DNA from: Oscillospiraceae bacterium
GTDB lineage: Bacteria > Bacillota > Clostridia > Oscillospirales > QAMX01
Direction of reading: 5' to 3'
Length of the DNA: 64,000 bases
Assembly: GCA_015067825.1 (NCBI GenBank)
Contig: SVLQ01000006.1
Location: forward strand, 1 to 64,000
Of this stretch, positions 1 to 8,217 are shown in pieces. The first letter of the stretch is position 1, and each line of letters starts with the position of its first letter. The notes under the pieces are model-generated. The model had not been told where the DNA came from. It made no database searches and was given only the letters and a program-made list of their open reading frames with translations. The translations under genes and the position numbers were made by a program.

Positions 1-307
1 TATTTCTACACTTTGCAAAATTGCTACCGTGTTTTGCTTGCTGTCTACGTACAGGTTGCGATGAAAAAACATTTCTTCTTTGTCTACTGCGGATCAAATT
101 TTGATATAGAAAGAAAAAACAACCACCAGTGTTGAGAAAATTCAACGACTGCGAGGTTGTTTTTTGACCACAGTTTATCCCACATCTGCAACCGGAACAT
201 ACTGACACAACGGAAATAAAAGCACCAAAGAGGATGTGATTTTGAGCAGAAAGGGTTAGGAATAACCAGAAACGTCTATAAATCAGGTGTTTTTTATCAT
301 TTGGGAC
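1..307. repeat. Copy A of a ~307-bp direct repeat ending in an att-like core
   Basis: This stretch aligns along its length, with substitutions and small indels, to 2522-2828. Shared blocks include TTTGTCTACTGCGGATCAAA, the AAAGAGGATGTG segment, and AAATCAGGTGTTTTTTA just before the end. Both copies stop at TTTGGGA (300-306 here), the anticodon-loop sequence of tRNA-Pro(TGG). Each copy also contains a hairpin whose arms differ in sequence but still pair (here 114-124 with 155-165, followed by T residues), so the structure is conserved and may be a terminator. I read the copy as the conserved end of an integrative element next to its attachment core; that is inference. Confidence 0.75.
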
Positions 308-484
308 AGTGTCGAAAAACGTAGAATTTTGACGAGTTCGAATTCAGGAATAATCCTTATTTTATGCGGATTTATGGTAGCTTGGATTCTGTTCGAACCT
401 ACCGTCAAATCACCGTTTGACCACGGTTAGTCCACTTCATTTTCCAGCCTAAATTACTGTCAATATTATCGACACTTTGCTCTA
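308..484. other. Non-coding AT-rich spacer inside the accessory block
   Basis: No gene is visible here. At 414-434 it has a short degenerate third copy of the TTTGACCAC..TCCAC block found in both long repeats (around 164-184 and 2685-2704), which suggests further element debris. Confidence 0.4.
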
Positions 485-1072
485 TTAAGACTCGTATGAT
501 TCTCCAAAATGTTTCTTGATGGTTTGCGCAAACAGGTCATAAGGAAATAACCATTCCTCTTTGCCGTTTATCTTTCTCGTCTGAGGCATTTCATTGACTT
601 CTCGGTTGATTTTTCTGGTATGTAAAATACCATCCTTAATATAGTCGTAAAAACGGTACCCATCCCATGCCCAACGCGACTGTACTCCGTTCAAGCTGGC
701 AATAATGCTTTTATCCGTTATCCGGTCAAAACACACCAGAGGAGCGGCGGCAAAGTAGTTCTTTAATGCTTGCTCCATATCCGAATCCCCGGCATACAGA
801 TCCAGTAGGTAATGCGCAACCGCATCCCCCACACATTCAAGATCCTTTACTTTCAAATCCACCAGAAAAATGACCAGTTTCGTTTCAAAGTGCATAATTT
901 GCAAGCACTTTCTTCTATCGAAGTAAAACAGCTTACAGCCCCATTCAAACAATCGATTTCCGCGTTCCCGATTTACGACTGCTCGAACGAACGGAGCCAC
1001 CTCTGATTCGAATTGTTCCGGAGTCTTCAGCTTATAGCGTTGTAACGTTTCTTTTGTGGCATAATAAATCAT
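485..1072 (-). CDS. DUF6933-like hypothetical protein
   Basis: A 195-residue soluble protein beginning MIYYATKETLQRYKLK. The opening resembles the small DUF6933 family, whose function is unknown. There is no signal peptide or membrane segment, and no catalytic motif is obvious. It lies 47 bases downstream of the AAA ATPase on the same strand, so the two may share a transcript. Base composition is clearly more AT-rich than the genes after 2866, in keeping with its place in an acquired element. The family assignment rests on the N-terminal pattern only. Confidence 0.6.
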   Translation of the reverse strand: MIYYATKETLQRYKLKTPEQFESEVAPFVRAVVNRERGNRLFEWGCKLFYFDRRKCLQIMHFETKLVIFLVDLKVKDLECVGDAVAHYLLDLYAGDSDMEQALKNYFAAAPLVCFDRITDKSIIASLNGVQSRWAWDGYRFYDYIKDGILHTRKINREVNEMPQTRKINGKEEWLFPYDLFAQTIKKHFGESYES

Positions 1073-1119
1073 TTGTAAACTCTACCCACTTTTTTGATTT
1101 GCGTTTTAACATATCTTCA

Positions 1120-2418
1120 TTACATATCCATAGCAGTTTCATCAAGAAGAAATTGCTCAGTACCGATATAGAGAATGCCGTCATCGTCGTGCCACGGAAT
1201 AATGTTATCTTTTACTACTACGATCTTTTTAAAGGAGTCACCTACACGGTTGAGAGATCTGACTTCCTGCTTGCGTTTTTCTTCCTCGCTCACGGTAAGT
1301 GCGGACTGAATATAATACTTTTTACTTCCTTTGTTAGCCACAAAGTCTATTTCTAACTGTGAGCGTTTGCTCTTTTTATTTTCATCTTTATAACAGTACT
1401 CAACCACGCCAACATCTACGCTAAAATCGCGGTTACAAAGCTCATTATAAATGATGTTTTCCATAATATGATTCTCTTCTTGCTGACGGAAATTAAGTCT
1501 CGCGTTGCGCAGGCCTACGTCGCTGAAATAATATTTAAGCGGAGATCCAATATATTTCCTGCCTTTAACATCATACCGTTCGGCTTTATATATCATAAAT
1601 GCATCAATGAAGAAGTCCAGATATCTGCTGACGGTTTCATCGCTTATGCTTACTTGTCTTTCGCTTTTAAATGTTTTGGATATCTTGCTTGCGTTAGTAA
1701 GTGATCCTACCGAAGAAGAAATGATATTCAAAAGGTCGTCAAGAACGGATTTATCGTGCAAAATCTTGTTTCGTTCTATGATATCCCCAATATAAATTTT
1801 ACCAAACAAAGATTCCAGGTATTTCGCTTTTTCCTCGTGTCCTTTTTTCTTCATCACAAGAGGCAGACCACCGTAGGTATAATACTCTTGCCAAGCATCA
1901 CGCTTATCGCCTTCGTACGCATGATAGAACTCTTCAAAAGAAAGAGGATTCACACGGATCTCGTCACCGCGTCCACGGAATTCGGTGAGAATGTCTGAGG
2001 ATAACATTTTCGAGTTACTTCCGGTCACGTATACGTCAATGTTTTCGTGTTTCATCAGTCCGAGCACAACGTCCACAAAGCCGATCTTATCCTCGACACC
2101 TTCCACATAGGGGTTTTGAATGGTAACAACCTTTTGAATCTCATCGAGAAACACATAATACGTTTTGCTTTCATCTACAGTTAAGCTGCGGATATACTTG
2201 CCAAGTTCAAGAGGGTTACGGCACTTGATATTCTCGTCATCATCGAGTGCAAGACAGATGATACACTCGTCTTCTACGCCGATGGACTTAAGATAGTCTT
2301 TATAAATGTTGAACAACAAATAAGATTTACCGCATCTTCTAATGCCGGTAATAACCTTTACCAAACCATTTTCTTTCTTAGCAATCAATCTTTCGAGATA
2401 TTTTTTTCGCTCTATCAC
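1120..2418 (-). CDS. AAA family ATPase with C-terminal DUF4143
   Basis: A 432-residue protein of the AAA_14/DUF4143 type common in anaerobes and of undefined role. The Walker A motif is GIRRCGKS near residue 25, and the Walker B region is YYVFLDEIQ near residue 90. A sensor-like TGSNS follows near 135. The later part (about 200-400) carries the DUF4143 pattern, including LEIDFVA, an endonuclease-fold-like motif. No membrane segments are seen. A consensus promoter lies upstream at 2470-2498. The gene is AT-rich and sits between the two copies of the long repeat, so it is probably cargo of the mobile element; a defence or stability role is possible but not shown. Confidence 0.85.
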   Translation of the reverse strand: MIERKKYLERLIAKKENGLVKVITGIRRCGKSYLLFNIYKDYLKSIGVEDECIICLALDDDENIKCRNPLELGKYIRSLTVDESKTYYVFLDEIQKVVTIQNPYVEGVEDKIGFVDVVLGLMKHENIDVYVTGSNSKMLSSDILTEFRGRGDEIRVNPLSFEEFYHAYEGDKRDAWQEYYTYGGLPLVMKKKGHEEKAKYLESLFGKIYIGDIIERNKILHDKSVLDDLLNIISSSVGSLTNASKISKTFKSERQVSISDETVSRYLDFFIDAFMIYKAERYDVKGRKYIGSPLKYYFSDVGLRNARLNFRQQEENHIMENIIYNELCNRDFSVDVGVVEYCYKDENKKSKRSQLEIDFVANKGSKKYYIQSALTVSEEEKRKQEVRSLNRVGDSFKKIVVVKDNIIPWHDDDGILYIGTEQFLLDETAMDM

Positions 2419-2429
2419 AGTCGCACCTC

Positions 2430-2526
2430 TTTCGGAAATTTTGCGTATTTACTCATTTTCGTCGATCCTATTATATCATAGCCAACATTATAAGTCAATA
2501 TACACTTTCGGAAATTTTGCGTATTT
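2430..2526. repeat. Pair of 21-bp direct repeats flanking the ATPase promoter
   Basis: The sequence TTTCGGAAATTTTGCGTATT occurs at 2430-2449 and again at 2506-2525, in the same orientation and 76 bases apart, on either side of the promoter at 2470-2498. The position suits a pair of operators, or a small duplication; neither is proven. Confidence 0.6.
2470..2498 (-). promoter_or_regulatory. Promoter of the AAA ATPase gene
   Basis: On the minus strand TTGACT (2498-2493) is followed after 17 bases by a perfect TATAAT (2475-2470), about 50 bases before the ATPase start codon. Confidence 0.8.
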
Positions 2527-2828
2527 CTACGTTTTTACGGATACTCTGCACAGTTTCCCTTGCTGTTCACATACAGTCTCTGTTTCAACTGGAACTTATT
2601 CTTTGTCTACTGCGGATCAAATTTTGATATAGAAAGCATAAACAACTTCGAGCTGCTGGAGAACGCAACGGCTGCGCGATTGTTTTGACCACATATCATC
2701 CCACTTCCAGGACCATAACAGGCGGAGACAACGGAAACAAAAGCGCCAAAGAGGATGTGGTTTTGATCAGAAAGGGTTAGAAATAACCGGAAAGGTATAT
2801 AAATCAGGTGTTTTTTACCATTTGGGAG
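2522..2828. repeat. Copy B of the ~307-bp direct repeat, abutting the tRNA-Pro fragment
   Basis: The second copy of the repeat seen at 1-307. It runs straight into TTTGGGA at 2821-2827, which here continues as a genuine tRNA 3' half. An internal hairpin corresponding to the one in copy A (AAACAA pairing with TTGTTT, around 2640-2686) keeps pairing potential despite different bases. This marks the right boundary of the integrated DNA. Confidence 0.75.
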
Positions 2829-2865
2829 CAGGAGGCCCGGGGTTCGAGTCCCCGCACTTCGACCA
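2821..2865 (+). tRNA. tRNA-Pro(TGG) 3' half only (attachment-site remnant)
   Basis: The sequence starts in the anticodon loop (TTTGGGA, anticodon TGG), then the 3' anticodon stem GCAGG, the variable loop, a T-arm CGGGG-TTCGAGT-CCCCG, the acceptor strand CACTTCG, discriminator A and an encoded CCA. G72 and A73 suit a proline tRNA with C1. The required 5' half (acceptor CGAAGTG, D-arm, 5' anticodon stem CCTGC) is absent: the preceding sequence is copy B of the element repeat. This is therefore not a working tRNA gene but the displaced 3' end typical of tyrosine-recombinase integration at an anticodon loop. The intact gene should lie to the left, outside the window. Confidence 0.85.
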
Positions 2866-2868
2866 AAC

Positions 2869-2911
2869 AGAAACGACAATTTTCGGCAGAAGATTGTCGT
2901 TTCTTTTGTTC
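2869..2911 (+). terminator. Terminator of the tRNA-Pro locus
   Basis: A perfect 12-bp stem (AGAAACGACAAT, 2869-2880, with 2893-2904) followed by TTTGTT, directly after the encoded CCA. Confidence 0.8.
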
Positions 2912-3002
2912 TTATCCCTCTTCACCGAAAGAAAAACGCGGTCTTTGCATTTCCCCATCACCCTCAAATCATCCATATATACTGTATAAGGAGCAACACA
3001 AT

Positions 3003-3566
3003 ATGCTGACAATGGAACGCGCGCAGGCGCTTTTAGAAACAACGACCACCGAAGACCACCTCTTTCTCCATGCCAAAAACGTTTCCGTTGCGATGGGTGG
3101 GCTGGCGGAGCATTTCGGCGCCGACAAAGCGCACTGGGAGGCCATCGGCTACCTGCACGACTACGACTACGAGCAGTTTCCAACCGAGCACCTGCAGCAC
3201 ACCGAAGAACCGCTCCTTGCCGCCGGTCTGACCGCCGAAGAGGTGCGAGCGATCCTCGCCCACGGTTACGGCCACTGCAACGACGTTGAACCGCTCTCGC
3301 CGCTGGAACGCTCGCTCTTTACCGTCGATGAGCTCACCGGCATCATTCAGGCCGCCGCGCGGATGCGCCCGCTGGGAATCACCGATATGGAGACCGCCAG
3401 CTTTATGAAAAAGTTTAAGGATAAAAAATTTGCTGCCAAATGCGACCGCGAAGTGATCCGCAAGGGCTGCGAGATGCTCGGGATGGAAGTCAAAGACGTC
3501 GCCGAGATCTGCATTGCGGCGATGAAGGCGCACGCCGAAGAACTGCAGATCGGCCCGAGGGAATAG
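3003..3566 (+). CDS. Predicted HD-superfamily hydrolase
   Basis: A 187-residue HD-domain protein of the COG2316 type, a predicted metal-dependent phosphohydrolase whose substrate is unknown. The HD signature is visible as HAKNVSVAM near residue 23 and LHDYDYEQ near 51, with a further His in LAHGYGH around 83. There are no membrane segments. The ATG at 3003 is chosen because AAGGAG sits at 2988-2993; reading further upstream would run through the tRNA remnant. It has its own terminator and is the first chromosomal gene after the integration boundary. Confidence 0.8.
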   Translation: MLTMERAQALLETTTTEDHLFLHAKNVSVAMGGLAEHFGADKAHWEAIGYLHDYDYEQFPTEHLQHTEEPLLAAGLTAEEVRAILAHGYGHCNDVEPLSPLERSLFTVDELTGIIQAAARMRPLGITDMETASFMKKFKDKKFAAKCDREVIRKGCEMLGMEVKDVAEICIAAMKAHAEELQIGPRE

Positions 3567-3568
3567 AC

Positions 3569-3616
3569 AGAAACCGTCCGGCAAGGAGAAATTCTTGACC
3601 AGACGGCTTCTTTTTT
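3569..3616 (+). terminator. Terminator after the HD hydrolase gene
   Basis: An interrupted stem (GAAACCGTC with GACGGCTTC, plus an inner CAAG/CTTG helix) followed by a run of six T. Confidence 0.65.
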
Positions 3617-3679
3617 GCCGATAGCCGTGCTGATTTGCTTTTTTTAAAACAAAAATCGCGGATGATCGCCGGAAAACGG

Positions 3680-3708
3680 TTGACTTTATCGCAATGGTGT
3701 GGTAAACT
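3680..3708 (+). promoter_or_regulatory. Promoter of the sodium/proline symporter gene
   Basis: TTGACT (3680-3685), 17-base spacer, TAAACT (3703-3708), about 70 bases before the start codon. Confidence 0.6.
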
Positions 3709-3775
3709 ATACGACATATCAGAAAAGAGAAAACGCCGCACGGCGGCGTGTGTATCGAATAAGGAGGAATATCAC

Positions 3776-5344
3776 ATGACGGATACCGTACAGATCCTGA
3801 TCTCTATGGCTATCTACATGGCGGCGGTCATTTTGATCGGCGTATTTTACGCCAAGCGCGCCAACAAAAACTCGGAAGAATACTTCCTCGGCGGCCGTTC
3901 TCTCGGCCCGTGGGTCACGGCGATGAGTGCCGAGGCTTCGGATATGAGCGGCTGGCTGCTGATGGGTCTGCCCGGCGTCGCCTACTGGTGCGGCTTGGCC
4001 GATGCCTTCTGGACGGCTTTTGGTCTCGCAGTCGGTACGTATCTGAACTGGCTGATCGTTTCCAAGCGTCTGCGCCGTTACAGCGTGCGTGTCAACAACT
4101 CTATCACGCTGCCGGAGTTCTTCTCCAACCGCTTCAGAGAAAAGAAAAAGACGATCATGTTCGTTGCCGCCGCGTTTATTCTGGTGTTCTTCACGGTCTA
4201 TGCGGCCAGCTGCTTCGTCACCTGCGGTAAGCTCTTCTCCACACTCTTTGGCACGTCGTACACCTCGATGCTGATTGTCGGTGCGATCTTCGTTCTGCTC
4301 TATACACTCCTCGGCGGCTTCCTCGCCGAAAGTATTTCCGACTTCATGCAGGCGATCGTCATGATCGTCGCCCTCACGGTCATCGTCATCCTCGGCGTCG
4401 TGAGTGCCGGCGGTATCGGCGACGTGATCGATAACGCCAAACAGATCCCCGGCTTCCTCGAATTCTTTGGCCTGGCTTCGCCGGTGCTGAATGAAAGCGG
4501 CCAGCAGATCGTCGAAGCCGGCATGCCGGTCTTCGGCCCGGCCGCCAACTACGGCATCCTGTCGGTCTGCTCCATGATGGCTTGGGGTCTCGGCTACTTC
4601 GGCATGCCGCAGGTTCTGTTGCGCTTCATGGCCATCCGCAAAGAAGGCGAATTGAAGCGTTCGCGCCGTATCGCCATGGTTTGGGTCGTGATCTCGCTCG
4701 GCGTCGCCGTCTTCATCGGCATCTTGGGCCGTCAGCTCTTCCCGACGGAACATCTGACCAAATCGGGTGCGGAAAACATCTTCATCACCCTCGCCAACAG
4801 CTCGCTGCCCGCGATTCTCGCCGGCTTCGTCATGGCCGGCATCCTTGCGGCCACCATCAGCTCGTCCGACTCCTATCTGCTGATCGCCGCCTCGGCGTTC
4901 TCTAAAAATATTTTCCAGGGCATCTGCAAGAAAAACGCGACCGACAAGCAGGTCATGCTTGTCTCGCGCATCACGCTCCTGGTGCTGGCGCTGATCGGCG
5001 TCACCATCGCCCTCGACGAAGACAGCGTTATCTTCCAAATCGTTTCCTTCGCGTGGGCGGGCTTCGGCGCGACCTTCGGCCCGCTGATGCTCTTCTCGCT
5101 CTTCTGGAAGCGCACGACCAAAGCCGGTGCGATTGCCGGTATGGTCAGCGGTGCGGGCATGGTCTTCCTCTGGAAGCTCGTTATCAGCAAGCTCGGCGGC
5201 GTGTTCGCCATCTACGAGCTGCTCCCGGCCTTCATCGTTTCGGCGATCTTCATCGTGGTGTTTTCGCTCCTGTCGAAAGCGCCCTCCAAAGAGATCGAAG
5301 AAGACTTCGAGGCCGTTCGCAGCGGCGCGGTCTCAATGGACTAA
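3776..5344 (+). CDS. putP: Sodium/proline symporter family (SSS) transporter
   Basis: A 522-residue membrane protein of the sodium:solute symporter family, closest in pattern to PutP, which imports proline with sodium. The hallmark segment SDMSGWLLMGLPG lies near residues 56-68, after the FLGGRSLGPWVTAMSA block. About 12-13 hydrophobic helices can be counted, and the length is normal for PutP (~500). The ATG at 3776 follows AAGGAGG at 3761-3767. Proline is the best guess for substrate. It is monocistronic, with a promoter and a strong terminator. Confidence 0.88.
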   Translation: MTDTVQILISMAIYMAAVILIGVFYAKRANKNSEEYFLGGRSLGPWVTAMSAEASDMSGWLLMGLPGVAYWCGLADAFWTAFGLAVGTYLNWLIVSKRLRRYSVRVNNSITLPEFFSNRFREKKKTIMFVAAAFILVFFTVYAASCFVTCGKLFSTLFGTSYTSMLIVGAIFVLLYTLLGGFLAESISDFMQAIVMIVALTVIVILGVVSAGGIGDVIDNAKQIPGFLEFFGLASPVLNESGQQIVEAGMPVFGPAANYGILSVCSMMAWGLGYFGMPQVLLRFMAIRKEGELKRSRRIAMVWVVISLGVAVFIGILGRQLFPTEHLTKSGAENIFITLANSSLPAILAGFVMAGILAATISSSDSYLLIAASAFSKNIFQGICKKNATDKQVMLVSRITLLVLALIGVTIALDEDSVIFQIVSFAWAGFGATFGPLMLFSLFWKRTTKAGAIAGMVSGAGMVFLWKLVISKLGGVFAIYELLPAFIVSAIFIVVFSLLSKAPSKEIEEDFEAVRSGAVSMD

Positions 5345-5353
5345 AACGGTATT

Positions 5354-5393
5354 TAAAAAACGCGGCAAGGCGTCTGCCTTGCCGCGTTTTTTT
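5354..5393 (+). terminator. Terminator of the symporter gene
   Basis: A 12-bp GC-rich stem (ACGCGGCAAGGC with GCCTTGCCGCGT) with preceding A residues and a following run of seven T. Confidence 0.9.
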
Positions 5394-5398
5394 CGCAG

Positions 5399-6301
5399 TT
5401 AGTCCGCTTTTTTGAGCGGAAGCCACAGCTCGATGTAGCGCGAGTTGTTGACTTTTTCGTTTTCGTGCTCGTAAAACCAGTGGTGTACGGCGATTTCAGG
5501 CGCATCCGAAAGCTCGTATCCCGACGAGGGCAGCCACTGGCTGACCGCCTGCTTGCGCAGCTCCGGTACTTCCTGCGTGGGATGGTTTGAGCGCTCCGTC
5601 TCGCAAACGAGGTAGCGCTGGGGCGGAATTACGATGGTTTCAAAGCGTTTGGCATCTTCGCCGAGCTCTTCCTCGATGTGCTCGAGGCACCACGGGTCGA
5701 GCCGCACGGCGATGTAGAAATCGTAGCCATCGTCGGCGAAATCGGTGAGGACGTTGTAGCTGGTAGCGATGTCGCCGGAATAGCCTTGCAGCAGGTATTG
5801 GTTTGCGCGGGTGGTGATGTAGAAATCGCTCACCTGTTCCTGTCGGTCGGCCGCATCGCCGCTGAAGCGGCGGCGGTAACCCGTGAGGGTCATGGCCGGC
5901 TTGTCTTCGATTCGGTAGTTCATACTGGTACCGCCTTCCAAAGAAATTTTGAGCGAGAGGCGGGAAAACGACCGCAGCGTGCCGCCTGTGCGCGCGGCAG
6001 ACGGCAGGATGCCGTGGAATTTTTGGAACGCTTTGGCAAAGCTGTCCGGACTTTCGTAGCCGTATTTCAGCGCGACGTCAATCACTCTGCTTCCCTCGGC
6101 CGCAAGCTCCGCGCCGGCAAGACTCAAACGGCGGTTCCGGATGTATTCGCCTACGGTAAAGCCGACAAGGATGCTGAAGACGCGCTGAAAATGAAAGCTT
6201 GACGAAAAACTCTCTCTGGCGACCTCGTCGTAGTCGATCTCTTCGGTGAGATGTTCTTCGATGTAGTCGATCGCCTTTTGCATTCCGATGATCCAGTTCA
6301 T
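5399..6301 (-). CDS. AraC-family regulator with GyrI-like effector-binding domain
   Basis: A 300-residue transcription factor. The N-terminal ~110 residues are two AraC helix-turn-helices (DEVARESFSSSFHFQRVFS and the second around VIDVALKYGYESPDSFAKAF). The C-terminal ~150 residues have the GyrI-like/SOUL-type small-molecule-binding pattern found in multidrug-sensing regulators (RLDPWCLEHIEEE, then HHWFYEHE). The ATG at 6301 has AGGGAGGG just upstream; a longer reading to 6397 has no such support. Its target is unknown; it is convergent with the symporter gene and has no obvious operon partner. Confidence 0.85.
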   Translation of the reverse strand: MNWIIGMQKAIDYIEEHLTEEIDYDEVARESFSSSFHFQRVFSILVGFTVGEYIRNRRLSLAGAELAAEGSRVIDVALKYGYESPDSFAKAFQKFHGILPSAARTGGTLRSFSRLSLKISLEGGTSMNYRIEDKPAMTLTGYRRRFSGDAADRQEQVSDFYITTRANQYLLQGYSGDIATSYNVLTDFADDGYDFYIAVRLDPWCLEHIEEELGEDAKRFETIVIPPQRYLVCETERSNHPTQEVPELRKQAVSQWLPSSGYELSDAPEIAVHHWFYEHENEKVNNSRYIELWLPLKKAD

Positions 6302-6383
6302 GTCGTTTCCCTCCCTCTCTGGCAATAGGATACCATAAATCTTGCGTACCTTCCCGACAATTTCTGCGCTCTGGTAGCGGGTG

Positions 6384-6414
6384 AAAAAATCGCCCAAGCC
6401 GTGCGGCTTGGGCG
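6384..6414 (-). terminator. Terminator of the lipid kinase gene
   Basis: On the minus strand the stem CGCCCAAGCC/GGCTTGGGCG is followed by ATTTTTTC. Confidence 0.8.
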
Positions 6415-6421
6415 AAATCAG

Positions 6422-7327
6422 TTATCTGGTCAAAACGGCTTCTTTGGCCGCGCGGTCCTCGGCGAGGGCCTTGGCCGTGCGGATCTGGTAGCGCTGCAGG
6501 TCCGGATGGGTCTCGCCGTCAATCTGCATATGCATGGTGCGGTCGAACTCGATCTCAAAGCGGTGGCCGGTGAGAACGGTGACGTGTTTGGTGAGCTTCA
6601 GGTGCTTCCCGGCAATGACCGAGGGCAGCAGCGTCAGTGCCCGCGAACGCGATCTGCAGCGCATGACCATCACCGAAACCGTGCCGTCTTCGTTCAACCG
6701 TTCCTGCGTCGGCGCGGCCATAACGCCGCCGCCAAAGTAGCGGCCCTGCATCGCCGGCGCCATCCACATATCCTCAAAAATATGCGTCTTGCCGTCCACG
6801 GTGATCGTGGCCTTGCCCGGCGCATAGCCGTAGAGCAGTCCCTGCACGGCGACCAGCTTGTAGCTGACGTCCTTGCCGGTCTCGACGTGGCGGCGGTTGA
6901 CCTCGGCACAGCAGTAGCCGTCGATGCCCGCGCCCGTGCCGTTGATGAAGCGGTGGGCCTTGCCGTCGATGACGATCGCGGGCAGATTTTTCAGGTAATC
7001 GTTGACGCAGAAGGGGTCGCCGCCGCGCTTGCGGCCGACATCGTGCAGAAAATCGTTGCCGGAACCGCAGCCGAAAAAGTAGATCTCGTGCGGCAGATCG
7101 AGCTCGGCGATCGCGTCGGCAAAGCGGCTCAGCGTGCCGTCGCCGCCGGCGACGAGGATGCGCTCGTCTGCGGGAATCCCGGCGAAGAATTCGCCCGAAA
7201 GCCCGACTGCGGTGATGTCGTAAAAGCTGAGCTCGTTGCCGGCGAGCAGCGTTTCCAACTTTTTCACGTCGGTTTTGCCGCGGCCGTTGCCGGCGAGCGG
7301 ATTGTATAAAACGTGGTAATGTGCCAT
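6422..7327 (-). CDS. Diacylglycerol/lipid kinase (DagK/YegS family)
   Basis: A 301-residue cytoplasmic lipid kinase. The nucleotide-binding GGDGT signature is at about residues 62-66 (VAGGDGTLSRF), preceded by the NPLAGNGRG opening typical of PF00781. A second glycine-rich element (GCGSGNDF) follows near 90, and the family's C-terminal beta-sandwich domain occupies the last ~150 residues. Members phosphorylate diacylglycerol, or sometimes ceramide or long-chain bases, and feed it back to phospholipid synthesis. The start ATG is preceded by AGGGAG. The gene has its own promoter (7396-7424) and terminator. Confidence 0.88.
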   Translation of the reverse strand: MAHYHVLYNPLAGNGRGKTDVKKLETLLAGNELSFYDITAVGLSGEFFAGIPADERILVAGGDGTLSRFADAIAELDLPHEIYFFGCGSGNDFLHDVGRKRGGDPFCVNDYLKNLPAIVIDGKAHRFINGTGAGIDGYCCAEVNRRHVETGKDVSYKLVAVQGLLYGYAPGKATITVDGKTHIFEDMWMAPAMQGRYFGGGVMAAPTQERLNEDGTVSVMVMRCRSRSRALTLLPSVIAGKHLKLTKHVTVLTGHRFEIEFDRTMHMQIDGETHPDLQRYQIRTAKALAEDRAAKEAVLTR

Positions 7328-7395
7328 CGGCGCATCTCCCTCATCTTAAAGATCAAGCCGCCGGAAACAAAACGGCGGCTTTTGCGTATATAAAA

Positions 7396-7424
7396 AGTAT
7401 ATCACATCGTTTGACCGATTTCAA
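7396..7424 (-). promoter_or_regulatory. Promoter of the lipid kinase gene
   Basis: Minus-strand TTGAAA (7424-7419), 17-base spacer, TATACT (7401-7396). The ~70-base leader contains a hairpin (AAGCCGCCG with CGGCGGCTT, about 7353-7381) with no T-run on this strand. Confidence 0.75.
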
Positions 7425-7543
7425 GGGCGAAGCGCTGATTTTGTCGAAAAAGAGGGGATTGTCAGAGATATTTGCTGCGGAGTTGGCTGCGGGACGACTT
7501 CCAACAACCTAATTACGAAAAAAACGCCGTTTTCGGCAAAGTG

Positions 7544-7572
7544 TTTGCAAAAAACGGCAAATATGGTATAAT
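7544..7572 (+). promoter_or_regulatory. Promoter of the DUF1643 gene
   Basis: TTTGCA (7544-7549), 17-base spacer, perfect TATAAT with upstream TATGG (7567-7572). Confidence 0.75.
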
Positions 7573-7602
7573 GGTAGCAATCCAACGATTCCGGAGGGGC
7601 TT

Positions 7603-8214
7603 ATGCATATTCCGACCGCTTCAACGCAGGAACTGACGATCCTGACGTTTGCCGATGCGCTTGTGCCGCGCGCCGAAAGCGCACAGTACGACCGCGAAAA
7701 ATGGCTTTATATTCCCAATTTCTATTCCGAATACCGTTATATCCTCGGCACGGCAGGTTCCCACCCGCTGATCACCATCGGCATCAACCCGTCGACCGCC
7801 GAGCCCGATCACCTCGACAATACGCTCAAATCGGTCGAACGCATTGCCTTAGCCAACGGATTCGACTCGTTTGTGATGTTCAACGTCTACGCCCAGCGCG
7901 CGACCCGTCCGGACGACATGGACAAGGAATGCAACGTCGCGCTGCACGCTGAGAATATGCGCGCGTTCCGCTGGGTGCTGGAGCGCAGCGGCGAGGCTCC
8001 CGCCGTTTGGGCGGCGTGGGGCGCGATCATCGAAAAACGCGCGTATCTGAAGGATTGCGTGAAGGATATGCTCGCGATCGGCGCGGAATTTGGCGCGCAA
8101 TGGTTGTCGGCGGGCAAACACTCGGTCAAGGGACATCCGCACCACCCGCTCTATCTGCGCAAAGATACGCCGGTCGAACCCTTCGACGTGGCGGAATATC
8201 TGCAAAAGATATAG
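7603..8214 (+). CDS. DUF1643 domain protein
   Basis: A 203-residue soluble protein of the DUF1643 (COG4333) family, of unknown biochemical function. Typical blocks are visible: YRYILGT, the GINPSTAEPDHLDNT segment near residues 66-80, FVMFNVYAQRAT near 95, and the terminal GHPHHPLYL. The ATG at 7603 follows GGAGGGG with good spacing. DUF1643 proteins occur near mobile and defence loci as well as alone; here there is no neighbour to help. A modular hairpin repeat starts 3 bases after its stop codon. Confidence 0.88.
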   Translation: MHIPTASTQELTILTFADALVPRAESAQYDREKWLYIPNFYSEYRYILGTAGSHPLITIGINPSTAEPDHLDNTLKSVERIALANGFDSFVMFNVYAQRATRPDDMDKECNVALHAENMRAFRWVLERSGEAPAVWAAWGAIIEKRAYLKDCVKDMLAIGAEFGAQWLSAGKHSVKGHPHHPLYLRKDTPVEPFDVAEYLQKI

Positions 8215-8217
8215 AAT

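Noticed and set aside
2821-2865. A complete tRNA-Pro gene
   Set aside because: Only the 3' half is present. No 5' acceptor strand, D-arm or 5' anticodon stem is found in the preceding 200 bases.
2607-3183. Minus-strand frames with GTRTPG- and GDSNPGPP-like peptides
   Set aside because: These are the well-known spurious translations of a tRNA T-arm, here the tRNA-Pro remnant.
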